NCBI GenBank assembly: GCA_004124295.1
Contig: SCKI01000010.1
Span: 32,079-96,078, forward strand
Origin: Fidelibacterota bacterium
GTDB taxonomy: Bacteria > Fidelibacterota > Marinisomatia > SCGC-AAA003-L08 > TS1B11
Length of the DNA: 64,000 nucleotides
Direction: 5' to 3'
Part shown: one piece after another, positions 53,797 to 61,230 of the stretch
Position numbering within the stretch: position 1 is the first letter of the stretch
Layout of the letters: each line of letters opens with the position of its first letter
Translations under genes and position numbers: made by a program
The notes under the pieces: model-generated
The model's database searches: none
Told to the model about the DNA's origin: nothing
The model's input: only the letters and a program-made list of their open reading frames with translations

Positions 53797-56214
53797 TTAA
53801 CGCACGGCGAAGTTCACTACCCGGCCGGGCACCACCACTTCCTTAACGATCTCCTTCCCTGCCAGGTGCTTCTGCACAGCCGATAGTTCCCGGGCCTGGG
53901 CCAGCAAATCGTCCTTGGCGATGTCCCGCTTCACCTGCAGTTCGCCGCGCCGCTTGCCATTGACGGTAATGCCCACCGTCACCAGGTCCTCTTCGCACAG
54001 GGCCGGGTCAAAAGCGGGCCAGCCGGAATCAAATATGCTTTTGCTGTGGCCGGACAGTTCCCATAATTCCTCCGCCAGGTGCGGCATGATGGGCGCCAGC
54101 AGTTGGGTCAGGGCATCCCGCACCTCCACGCTCAGCGTGTTGCGCCCGGCGATGGCGTTGGACAGCGACATCAGATGGGCGATGGCGGTGTTGAAGCGCA
54201 ACTGCTCCAGATCAGCGCTCACGTCCCGGATGGTGCGGTGCAGCCGCCTTTGCAGGGCCTCATCGGGCTCCTGTTCTGTCCCGGCCGGCATTTGCAGCAG
54301 CCGCCAGATCCGATCCTGAAAACGGGCCAGCCCGGTGATGCCGGCGCTGTTCCACTCCCCGCCCTCCGTGTACGGCCCTATGAACATGAGATAAGCCCGG
54401 AAGACATCGGCGCCGTATTTATCTACAAACGGGTCGGGCGAAACCACATTGCCCCGGGACTTCGACATGCGCACCCCCTGGTGCGTAATGGCCCCCTGGT
54501 GGCGCAGGGTCAGAAACGGCTCACCGAAGTCGAGGAGGCCGCAGTCCCGGAGCGCCTTGACGAAAAAGCGGGCATACAGCAGATGCATCGTGGCGTGCTC
54601 GATGCCGCCGATGTACATGTCCACCGGCAGCCAGGTCTTGATGCTCTGCGAATTGAAGGGCCCTTCGGCATAGTCCGTATCGGGGTAGCGGAGAAAGTAC
54701 CAGGCCGAATCGACAAAGGTATCCATCGTGTCGGTGTCCCGGCGGGCCTCGGCGCCACAGTCGGGACAGTGGGTGTTCACGAAATCGGGGACGGTTCCCA
54801 GCGGCGCCACATCCTGCCCCACCGCCGCCGCCAGATCAATGTCCATCGGCAGTTCCACCGGCAGTTGGTCATCCGGAACCGGCACTACCCCGCACTGCGG
54901 GCAATGGATAATGGGTATCGGCGCGCCCCAGTACCGTTGCCGGCTGATGCACCAGTCACGGAGGCGGTACTGGACCGTCCGTTCCCCCAGCCCGCGCTGC
55001 TCCAGGAAATCGCATATCCCCCGGGTGGCATCTGCTGTCGTCTGGCCACTGTAGGACCCTGAATTCAGGGCCCGGCCGGTTCCGGTGTAGGCTTCAGCGA
55101 CGCCCCGGGGCTGCCCATCGGGAGAGACCACCTCGATGATTTCGAGGCCAAACCGGGTGGCGAATTCGAAGTCCCGCTCATCGCTGCCCGGCACAGCCAT
55201 AATCGCGCCGGTGCCATAGGAATAGAGCACGTAGTCGGCGATCCAGACCGGTATTTTCCGCTCGGTCGCCGGATTGATGGCATAACCGCCGGTAAAAACG
55301 CCGCTCTTCTGTTTGCCCTGGGCGATCCGGTCAAGCTCGGTCTGGGCGCGGGTCTTGCGCTGGTAGGCCGTGACTGTTTCCAGCTGCCCGGCTGTGGTGA
55401 TGGCCTCGACCAGGGGATGCTCCGGCGCCAGCACCATGTAGGTGGCCCCGTAGAGCGTATCGGGACGGGTGGTGAAAACGCGGATAGGCCCCCCTTCCCC
55501 GTCAGCCAGGGTAAAGTCGATATGGGCCCCCTCGGACCGGCCGATCCAGTTCCGCTGCATGGTCTTGGTCTTTTCCGGCCAGTCGAGGGTCTCCAGGTCG
55601 GCCAAAAGTTCTTCGGCATATTCGGTGATGCGGAAGAACCACTGCGTCAGGATTTTCTGGATAACCTCCGTGCCGCAACGGTCGCAGCGACCATCCCGGA
55701 CCTGCTCATTGGCCAGCACCGTCTCATCCTTGGGGCACCAGTTCACCGGGGCCTCTTCCTGCACCGCCAGCCCCTTGCGGAACAGTTTCAGGAACAGCCA
55801 CTGGGTCCAGCGGTAGTACTCCGGGGCGCTGGTATCGAGGTAGCTTTGCCAGTCATACATGGCCCCGATGCGGCCGAGCTGCCGCTTCATGGTCTCGATG
55901 TTGGCCTTGGTGCTCACGGCGGGATGGACGCCATTCCGGATGGCATAGTTTTCCGCCGGCAACCCGAAGGCGTCAAAGCCCTGGGGATGGTAGGTGGTGT
56001 AGCCCTGCATGCGCTTGAAGCGGGTCCAACTGTCGGCGGGACCATAATTGTACCAGTGGCCGACATGCAGTGTGTCGCCGGAGGGGTAGCTGAACATGGT
56101 CAGGCTGTAGAGTTTGCGTTGGGGATTGTCCATATCGGGCCGGTGGGCCCCGCTCTCCGCCCAACGGCGTTGCCACTTGGCCTCAATTGACTGGGCTGGA
56201 TAGCCTTCGCGCAT
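53797..56214 (-). CDS. leuS: Leucyl-tRNA synthetase
   Basis: 805 residues, class I. Charges tRNA-Leu. The HIGH motif appears as LHVGHWYNYGPADSW (about residue 44), followed by the zinc-binding segment (WCPKDETVLANEQVRDGRCD, with RCG), the CP1 editing domain (VFTTRPDTLYGATYMVLAPE), CISRQRYWGAPIPIIHCPQC, the KMSKS motif as VRMSKSRGNVVSPD, and the C-terminal anticodon and tail domains ending TVGITVNGKRRGELQVKRDI. Complete. The next gene upstream on this strand is hicA, 128 bp away. Confidence 0.97.
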   Translation of the reverse strand: MREGYPAQSIEAKWQRRWAESGAHRPDMDNPQRKLYSLTMFSYPSGDTLHVGHWYNYGPADSWTRFKRMQGYTTYHPQGFDAFGLPAENYAIRNGVHPAVSTKANIETMKRQLGRIGAMYDWQSYLDTSAPEYYRWTQWLFLKLFRKGLAVQEEAPVNWCPKDETVLANEQVRDGRCDRCGTEVIQKILTQWFFRITEYAEELLADLETLDWPEKTKTMQRNWIGRSEGAHIDFTLADGEGGPIRVFTTRPDTLYGATYMVLAPEHPLVEAITTAGQLETVTAYQRKTRAQTELDRIAQGKQKSGVFTGGYAINPATERKIPVWIADYVLYSYGTGAIMAVPGSDERDFEFATRFGLEIIEVVSPDGQPRGVAEAYTGTGRALNSGSYSGQTTADATRGICDFLEQRGLGERTVQYRLRDWCISRQRYWGAPIPIIHCPQCGVVPVPDDQLPVELPMDIDLAAAVGQDVAPLGTVPDFVNTHCPDCGAEARRDTDTMDTFVDSAWYFLRYPDTDYAEGPFNSQSIKTWLPVDMYIGGIEHATMHLLYARFFVKALRDCGLLDFGEPFLTLRHQGAITHQGVRMSKSRGNVVSPDPFVDKYGADVFRAYLMFIGPYTEGGEWNSAGITGLARFQDRIWRLLQMPAGTEQEPDEALQRRLHRTIRDVSADLEQLRFNTAIAHLMSLSNAIAGRNTLSVEVRDALTQLLAPIMPHLAEELWELSGHSKSIFDSGWPAFDPALCEEDLVTVGITVNGKRRGELQVKRDIAKDDLLAQARELSAVQKHLAGKEIVKEVVVPGRVVNFAVR

Positions 56215-56260
56215 ACTCCCCGCCGCCTTAGCTCATATTACCGGTTGAAAGGTGAACAAT

Positions 56261-56288
56261 AAAGGCCCAGCCTGGCGGATGAGCCTTT
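56261..56288 (-). terminator. Possible terminator of hicBA
   Basis: On the minus strand AAAGGC (56288-56283) and GCCTTT (56266-56261) pair round a loop containing a smaller GCCAGGC motif, followed by ATTGTT. The T run is poor. It lies 55 bases past hicA and 47 before leuS. Confidence 0.4.
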
Positions 56289-56342
56289 GTCGTCGGGGCA
56301 ACGAAAATTACTCCTGGAGAATCCATTGGGGAGGAGTTCAGG

Positions 56343-56582
56343 CTATTTTCCAGATACTTTCCTGCGAGCATCCAGGAATTCGCTTACGCTAAAACCCGCT
56401 TTGGAAATGAGGCTCCGTAATGTGCCGCGGGCCACCTCGGTGTGTTGAGGAACCGATAATGTGGCGATATGTCCTTTCCTCGTCAGGATGATGTGACTAC
56501 CCCGTTGACGAACAACTGTCCAGCCAAGTTTCTCAAAGGTCTTTACAACCTCCCGAGGCGCCAACACGGGCACGGGGGGCAT
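56343..56582 (-). CDS. hicA: HicA-type mRNA interferase toxin
   Basis: 79 residues with the dsRBD-like HicA fold: LAPREVVKTFEKLGWTVVRQ, then RGSHIILTRKGHIATLSVPQ with the catalytic His30, and VARGTLRSLISKAGFSVSEF. HicA cleaves mRNA when free of its antitoxin. The gene lies after hicB and overlaps it by one base. HicB first and HicA second is the reverse of the classical hicAB order but is common for the YcfA-type pairs. Confidence 0.93.
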   Translation of the reverse strand: MPPVPVLAPREVVKTFEKLGWTVVRQRGSHIILTRKGHIATLSVPQHTEVARGTLRSLISKAGFSVSEFLDARRKVSGK

Positions 56583-56788
56583 TAGACATGAACCTCTACC
56601 TCGCGGGTAATCACGGTCAACGGAATCCCTTTTTCAGCCCGCACCTCCAAGCATTCCTTGATAGCCAATTGAATATTCATTTCGGCCTCTTGTTCGGTTT
56701 TCCCCTGACTCACGCAGCCAGGGATAGACGGACATTCAGCAATGAACATCCCATCCTCATCTTGAAATATGCTGATCTTGAACCTCAT
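56582..56788 (-). CDS. hicB: HicB-type antitoxin
   Basis: 68 residues with the partial RNase-H-like HicB domain: RFKISIFQDEDGMFIAECPS, IPGCVSQGKTEQEAEMNIQL, and AIKECLEVRAEKGIPL. It has no C-terminal DNA-binding domain, so autoregulation may be weak or absent. It should bind and block HicA. Ribosome site GAGG is nine bases before the ATG. The pair sits beside tRNA-Pro, a usual place for mobile modules. Confidence 0.92.
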   Translation of the reverse strand: MRFKISIFQDEDGMFIAECPSIPGCVSQGKTEQEAEMNIQLAIKECLEVRAEKGIPLTVITREVEVHV

Positions 56789-56909
56789 ATTCTTTATCCT
56801 CTAACGAAATAGCCCGGCGCATATCGACCAGGCCTTTATATAAGATACCGTATAGCACCCTCTCGTGGCTACAACTGCCACAGCTCCCGATCCTGCCACT
56901 ATCTTACTG

Positions 56910-56983
<74 letters not shown>

Positions 56984-57055
56984 ATGATTTCCCCGTCGCC
57001 AAAATTACGGGTGGCCCTGCAACCTTACAAGCCTTACAAGGCCCTTGCGGGGGAA

Positions 57056-57754
57056 TTACCAGGGAATCTCCTGTCCATTCCAGTCCAGGAAGCGGCCACT
57101 GTCTTCCAGCGTGAGGCCATCAATGACCGCCAGCATCCCGGCCACCGATTCATCAACGCTGAGGGTCGCTCCGGCGCCGCCCATGTCGGTCTGCACCCAG
57201 CCGGGATGCAGCACAACAGCGGTGATCCCCTGGCCGCGCAGGTCCAGCGCCAGGTTGGCGTTGAGCATGTTCAGCGCCGCCTTGCTGGCGCGGTAATCAT
57301 ACCAGCCCCCGCTACCGTTATCGGCGATGGAGCCCATCCGCGAAGTAATGCTGATCAAAAGGGCATCAACCCCCTTGGCCAGCAATTCTGCGAAGGCCTG
57401 GCTCACCAGCAGCGGGCCAACCACATTGACCCGGTAGGTATCCATGAAGGTGGCGGCGTCCAGTCCGGCCAGAGCGGCCTGGCTCCCCCCTACGCCGGCA
57501 TTATTGATCAGCAGATCGAGGCCACTTTCAAATCCTTTTACCGTGGCGGCCGCAGCAGCGATGGACTCGGCCCGGGTCACATCGAGGGGCAGCACCCTCA
57601 GGCGATCTCCGGCGGTCTGCCGCAGGGCGTTCAAGGCCGGGGCCTGCTCCGGCTGGCGGCAGGTGGCAAACACCCGGTCGCCCCGCTCAAGGCAGTGGCG
57701 CACCCACCCCAGGCCAAGACCCCGGTTGCTGCCGGTAATAAGGACTCGCCGCAT
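57056..57754 (-). CDS. Short-chain dehydrogenase/reductase, CsgA/C-factor-like
   Basis: 232 residues. The Rossmann fold with cofactor motif VLITGSNRGLGLGWVRHCLE (TGxxxGxG), LPLDVTRAESI, LLINNAGVGG and the catalytic triad Ser-Tyr-Lys in SITSRMGSIADNGSGGWYDY followed by RASKAALNML is complete. The sequence style is that of the C-factor (CsgA) subgroup that uses NAD(P)H with unknown substrates. It is followed upstream by the PAP2-like gene on the same strand, 12 bp away, so both may share one message. Confidence 0.9.
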   Translation of the reverse strand: MRRVLITGSNRGLGLGWVRHCLERGDRVFATCRQPEQAPALNALRQTAGDRLRVLPLDVTRAESIAAAAATVKGFESGLDLLINNAGVGGSQAALAGLDAATFMDTYRVNVVGPLLVSQAFAELLAKGVDALLISITSRMGSIADNGSGGWYDYRASKAALNMLNANLALDLRGQGITAVVLHPGWVQTDMGGAGATLSVDESVAGMLAVIDGLTLEDSGRFLDWNGQEIPW

Positions 57755-57766
57755 ATCTCTCCCTCC

Positions 57767-58369
57767 CTAGATGAAAAACAGGTGGACTTGCAAGAAGGTC
57801 ATGATGATCCCCAGCGCAACGCCGGCGGTCACCTGGGCCAGCGTATGTTTCTGCAGAACCACTCTGCTGCCGGCCACCAGCGGCACCAGGCCCCACCAGA
57901 CCCCGACGGCATTGCCGTAGGCCATCTGCAGGATCATCAAAGGGCCGCTGATGCCGATGGCATGGATACTGATTTTCCAGCGGGTGGTAATGACCAGCAC
58001 AATCAGCGTATTGGTGATATGGCAGAACATAAAACCCAGGGGGTAGCCGCGGACACCGAGCCAGGCCAGCAGCAGAAAGCCCACCAGGTAGCTCGCCACC
58101 CCGACCGCAAGGGGTTTGAGGCGCGCTTTCCGGTCGGCCACATCCCATTCGTTGATCTGCCCCTGGCGCTTGATAACAACGACATAGGCCACCGGCACGA
58201 GGCTACCGAACAGCAGTGCGACCGACAATGAGGGCATAAAACTTACTTCCCGGGCGGCGGAGGCGTCGGCCAGCAGCAGGGCAAAAACCGGCAGGGCATT
58301 GGTGAAGGGGTTCAGGACGAGGGAGACGATATGGGCCGCCAACCGGCCCGGCGCCGTCACAGCAGCCAT
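57767..58369 (-). CDS. PAP2-like membrane protein
   Basis: 200 residues with six membrane segments. The three PAP2 phosphatase signatures appear in reduced form: VIKRQGQINEWDVADRKAR (charged loop), KISIHAIGISGPLMI (His of the second motif) and VAGSRVVLQKHTLAQVTAGV (Arg and His of the third). Such proteins dephosphorylate lipid phosphates such as undecaprenyl or phosphatidyl-glycerol phosphate. The substrate is not readable. It overlaps the VTT-protein gene by 13 bp, which suggests joint expression and membrane work. Confidence 0.75.
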   Translation of the reverse strand: MAAVTAPGRLAAHIVSLVLNPFTNALPVFALLLADASAAREVSFMPSLSVALLFGSLVPVAYVVVIKRQGQINEWDVADRKARLKPLAVGVASYLVGFLLLAWLGVRGYPLGFMFCHITNTLIVLVITTRWKISIHAIGISGPLMILQMAYGNAVGVWWGLVPLVAGSRVVLQKHTLAQVTAGVALGIIMTFLQVHLFFI

Positions 58370-58944
58370 TTGAGCACCAGGAAGCCACCCACTACCAGCA
58401 CGGTAGCCAGGATGGCCAGCCGGTTAAAATTGGCATCGATGGCGGCCTTGATGGCCGGGCCAAATTTGAAAATGAGCCAGCCAACGGCGAAAAACCGGGC
58501 CCCCCGGCCAAGCAGCGACGCGGTGGCAAAGGTGAGCAGGTCGAACCTGAAGACGCCGGAAGCGATGGTAAACACCTTGTAGGGGATGGGCGTGATGGCC
58601 GCCACCAGGACCCCCCAGAAACCGTGTTTCTGGTACTGGAGACTGATCCAGGCCATGGTCTCCTCGCCGTTATAAAACGCAACCACCGGTTGACCGATAC
58701 TCTCCCAGGCGGCGTAGCCGATGCCGTAGCCGACGAACGCCCCGGCCAGGGAGCCGGTGAGACAGACCAGGGCAAACCAGAAGGCCCGCTGGGGTACCGC
58801 CACGGCCAGGGCGATCAGCAGGATATCGGGCGGGATCGGGAAAAAAGATGACTCGGCGAAGGCCAGCAGGAACAGCGCCGGCACACCGTAGCGGCTGTCG
58901 GCCCAGGAAAGGACCCAATCGTACATCCGCCGGAGGAGGTTCAT
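58357..58944 (-). CDS. VTT-domain (YqaA/DedA-type) membrane protein
   Basis: 195 residues with about five membrane segments. The opening GVPALFLLAFAESSFFPIPP followed by DILLIALAV is typical of the YqaA branch of the VTT/DedA superfamily. Further marks are GSLAGAFVGYGIGYAAWESI and the conserved PIPYKVFTIASGVF with the buried Pro/Lys. Some VTT proteins move lipids across membranes. Role here unknown. Confidence 0.87.
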   Translation of the reverse strand: MNLLRRMYDWVLSWADSRYGVPALFLLAFAESSFFPIPPDILLIALAVAVPQRAFWFALVCLTGSLAGAFVGYGIGYAAWESIGQPVVAFYNGEETMAWISLQYQKHGFWGVLVAAITPIPYKVFTIASGVFRFDLLTFATASLLGRGARFFAVGWLIFKFGPAIKAAIDANFNRLAILATVLVVGGFLVLKWLL

Positions 58945-59005
58945 GGCCGCAAAATTACCGCCGGGGGCGGTCGCGGTTATAGAGGTTTCCCGACCGGCCT
59001 ACCGC

Positions 59006-59116
59006 CTAAAGGCCGCCCGCCAGGTCCTCCATCGCGCCCCGGACCACTGCCTTGAGATCACCGGCCTCGGCGAATCGTTGCAACTGGACCGGGCCGGGTT
59101 GGCCGCCGCAAATGTT
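59006..59116 (-). pseudogene. 3' remnant of a GCS2-family (glutamate-cysteine ligase-like) gene
   Basis: A GC-rich frame of about 36 codons ends at TAG 59008-59006 and reads NICGGQPGPVQLQRFAEAGD then LKAVVRGAMEDLAGGL. It has no start of its own; just before it the base composition changes sharply to AT-rich. It resembles the C-terminus of carboxylate-amine ligases (GNxxxRQLxxFxETGDLKAVV). Together with the 5' remnant at 60108-60263 it brackets the AT-rich insert. The assignment of this end is weaker than that of the 5' end. Confidence 0.45.
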
Positions 59117-59161
59117 ATCTGATCTACCGAAAGAGGAAGCCAATTTCTTGGTTCATTGGGA

Positions 59162-59788
59162 CTAATTCTCGATGTCAATACGTGGGTGGCCTACTATCTC
59201 CCATTCCCCGGGCCCAATAGGGTACGGAATTGATGCTGGAAATCCAAACACCACCTTAAAAATGCCATTTATTGTTCCAATAATAGTTCCCAAATAAGCT
59301 CCCGCAATAGCCATCGTTAAAGTCACCTCGACCAATCCGCCTAAGTAATAATCCATTGTCTTAGCTTCTTCTTGTGGTGCTGAACCTGAGAGAATCGCCA
59401 TTAAAAACATGGGTATGCCCACATATGCACCAATCTTTCCGCCAGATAAAAAGCCACGTACGGTATAATATCCAATTCCCTTCTGCTCCCAAAGGTATAG
59501 GATGCCAATCTCATCAATAATAACCAGCCGCTCAGGCTCATTTACAGGCTGAATTTTGAGGATGGAATCTCCCTTCAGTACAAGATTGCCCGATGCCAAA
59601 GCGAACAGCCCGGACTCATCCGTTGCTACAATCCAATCCCCAACTGGAATGGTAATGACCATATTCCCCTTCTGGAGTTTGAGGGGCTGGAGCTCAGTCT
59701 GAGCTTGAAGAATGGCGATATTAGAGCTGAAGATGAAAACAAACCATATCGCTGCCATTCTGATTGTCGGCGGCATTCCTTTGACCAT
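59162..59788 (-). CDS. Hypothetical membrane-associated protein in an AT-rich insert
   Basis: 208 residues (or 204 from the ATG at 59776). An N-terminal signal or anchor (MAAIWFVFIFSSNIAILQAQ) is followed by a beta-rich region of about 100 residues (KLQKGNMVITIPVGDWIVAT; LVLKGDSILKIQPVNEPERL) and two glycine-rich hydrophobic segments (VGIPMFLMAILSGS; LTMAIAGAYLGTIIGTINGI), as in proteins with a DUF-type periplasmic beta domain and glycine-zipper helices. I do not recognise the family. Codon use is far more AT-rich than that of its neighbours, and it is flanked by two remnants of a GC-rich gene, so it was probably acquired. Confidence 0.65.
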   Translation of the reverse strand: MVKGMPPTIRMAAIWFVFIFSSNIAILQAQTELQPLKLQKGNMVITIPVGDWIVATDESGLFALASGNLVLKGDSILKIQPVNEPERLVIIDEIGILYLWEQKGIGYYTVRGFLSGGKIGAYVGIPMFLMAILSGSAPQEEAKTMDYYLGGLVEVTLTMAIAGAYLGTIIGTINGIFKVVFGFPASIPYPIGPGEWEIVGHPRIDIEN

Positions 59789-60107
59789 TTACCCCTCCTT
59801 TGGATTTCGGGCCAAGTATCTATGTATGATCTCGGCCATGGGGCACTCGCTACAGAGTGGAGACCATACACAAATGCAGTTGTTTTACAATCAGGTAGGA
59901 CTATGGCTAGTGCCTTAGCGGCACCGTAGCTACCACTCTAAAGAGCATTGTGGAGGCCCCCGCGAGAAGGTATCTGCAGAAATATACGACACTTCAAGGG
60001 TGATGTAAATTTATATAGGTGATATACTAAAGTAGCTACAATTATTGCACAGGTGGGGATTTTCCTCGAGGAAACGTAGACTGTAGACTATTGAGACTCC
60101 AGCCCGT
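59789..60107. other. AT-rich gene-free part of the insert
   Basis: About 320 bases upstream of the hypothetical gene, without a convincing frame on either strand. It holds AT-rich stretches (TTATATAGGTGATATACTAA) that could supply promoters. I see no inverted terminal repeats or transposase remains. Confidence 0.5.
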
Positions 60108-60263
60108 CTAGATGCGGGGATCACCAGCGCAGGCGGCCAGGATCGCCTGGGCGCCATCGGTGAGATCGAGGCTCTCCAGGTCCACGAGGAACAGCTCGGC
60201 CTCGACGCCAATGGTCGGGCCGGCTGAGCCGTTGAAGCGGGTCTGCGCCGGATCGCCTGCCAT
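60108..60263 (-). pseudogene. 5' remnant of a GCS2-family (glutamate-cysteine ligase / carboxylate-amine ligase) gene
   Basis: The ATG at 60263 lies 9 bp after the stop of the cysteine-synthase-like gene and starts a 51-codon frame: MAGDPAQTRFNGSAGPTIGV, then EAELFLVDLESLDLTDGAQA and ILAACAGDPRI before TAG. The run GPTIGVEAELFLVD and CAGDPRI corresponds to the first strands of the GCS2/YbdK family (LGVEEEFxLVD...DPRIKxE), where the second Glu of the motif binds metal. It stops exactly where the family would continue, and the sequence beyond is AT-rich and unrelated. A complete gene would have about 370 codons. Cysteine synthase plus glutamate-cysteine ligase would form a short route towards glutathione-like thiols. 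Confidence 0.7.
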
Positions 60264-60272
60264 TTTTACCGA

Positions 60273-61229
60273 TCAGGGCTGGGCGGCCTCAGGGGAGAAC
60301 AGATCGCCGGACAGATATTTGAGGCCCGAATCGACCGCCACGGTCACCACGGTTTTGCCGGGACCCAGTTCCCCGGCGATTTCCAGGGCGCCGGCAACAT
60401 TGAGGCCGCTGGAGGTGCCCGCAAAAATGCCCTCCTCCCCGGCCAGACGCCGGGCCGTGGCGCGGGCTGCGCTTTCCTCCACAGGCCGGACCTCCGGGCA
60501 GAGCGCCTCATCCATAAGCGGCACCCGGTAGCCCAGGCCGATACCTTCCACCCGGTGCGGGCCTGCCGTCCCGGCGCTGAAAAAGGGCGCCGAGGCAGGC
60601 TCGAAGGCGATGATCCGGGCCTCGCTGCCCCGGGACCTGAGGCCCCGGGCGGCCCCCATCAGCATCCCGGCGCTGCCCACTGCCCCGCAGAACAGATCGA
60701 CAGGCCCATCGAGCTGGGCGGCAATTTCCCGGCCCATCGGCTCATAACCGGCCGCGTTATCGGGATTGCCCATCTGGGCTGTGTAAAATGTGTTTTCTTC
60801 CTGGGCCAACGACTTGGCCTGCTCAGCCATGCGGCCGAAAAGGTCCGGCGTAATTTTGCCGCCGTCGCTGGGGACGATGATCACCTCCGCGCCGAACGCC
60901 TGCATGGTGCGAATCTTCTCCCTGGCGAAAGCGTCGGAAGTGACCACCTTCAGGCGGTAGCCCTTGAAAGCGCAGATCATGGCCAGCGAGGAGCCGGTAC
61001 TGCCGCCGGTCCACTCCACCACTGTCATGCCGGGACGCAGATCACCGCGCGCCTCGGCGGACTCGATCATGTTCAGCGCCATGCGGTCCTTGTAAGAGCC
61101 GGTGGGATTGAAATACTCGAGTTTCACCCAGACGGCGGCGCTGTCCGGGGCGGGGAGTTTCCGCAGGCGCACCAGCGGTGTACTGCCGATGGCCTCCAGC
61201 AGCGATCCACCGGGGCGGGCCGCATCCAC
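60273..61229 (-). CDS. Cysteine synthase family (CysK/CysM-like) PLP enzyme
   Basis: 318 residues from a GTG one base after the purL stop. Fold type II PLP enzyme that joins sulfide with O-acetylserine or a related substrate. LLEAIGSTPLVRLRKLPAPD, the PLP lysine Lys47 in YFNPTGSYKDRMA and the phosphate loop (CGAVGSAGMLMGAARGL) are seen. Two positions differ from ordinary CysK: the usual EPTSGNTGIGLA loop reads EWTGGSTGSSLA, and GGSVKDR reads TGSYKDR. The substrate may therefore differ (for example a phosphoserine-type or cystathionine-type enzyme). Cotranscribed with purL and the broken GCS2-like gene. Confidence 0.83.
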   Translation of the reverse strand: MDAARPGGSLLEAIGSTPLVRLRKLPAPDSAAVWVKLEYFNPTGSYKDRMALNMIESAEARGDLRPGMTVVEWTGGSTGSSLAMICAFKGYRLKVVTSDAFAREKIRTMQAFGAEVIIVPSDGGKITPDLFGRMAEQAKSLAQEENTFYTAQMGNPDNAAGYEPMGREIAAQLDGPVDLFCGAVGSAGMLMGAARGLRSRGSEARIIAFEPASAPFFSAGTAGPHRVEGIGLGYRVPLMDEALCPEVRPVEESAARATARRLAGEEGIFAGTSSGLNVAGALEIAGELGPGKTVVTVAVDSGLKYLSGDLFSPEAAQP

Positions 61230-61230
61230 G

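Noticed and set aside
59114..60107. Transposon as the AT-rich insert in the GCS2-like gene
   Set aside because: No terminal repeats, target duplication or transposase were visible; the source remains unknown.
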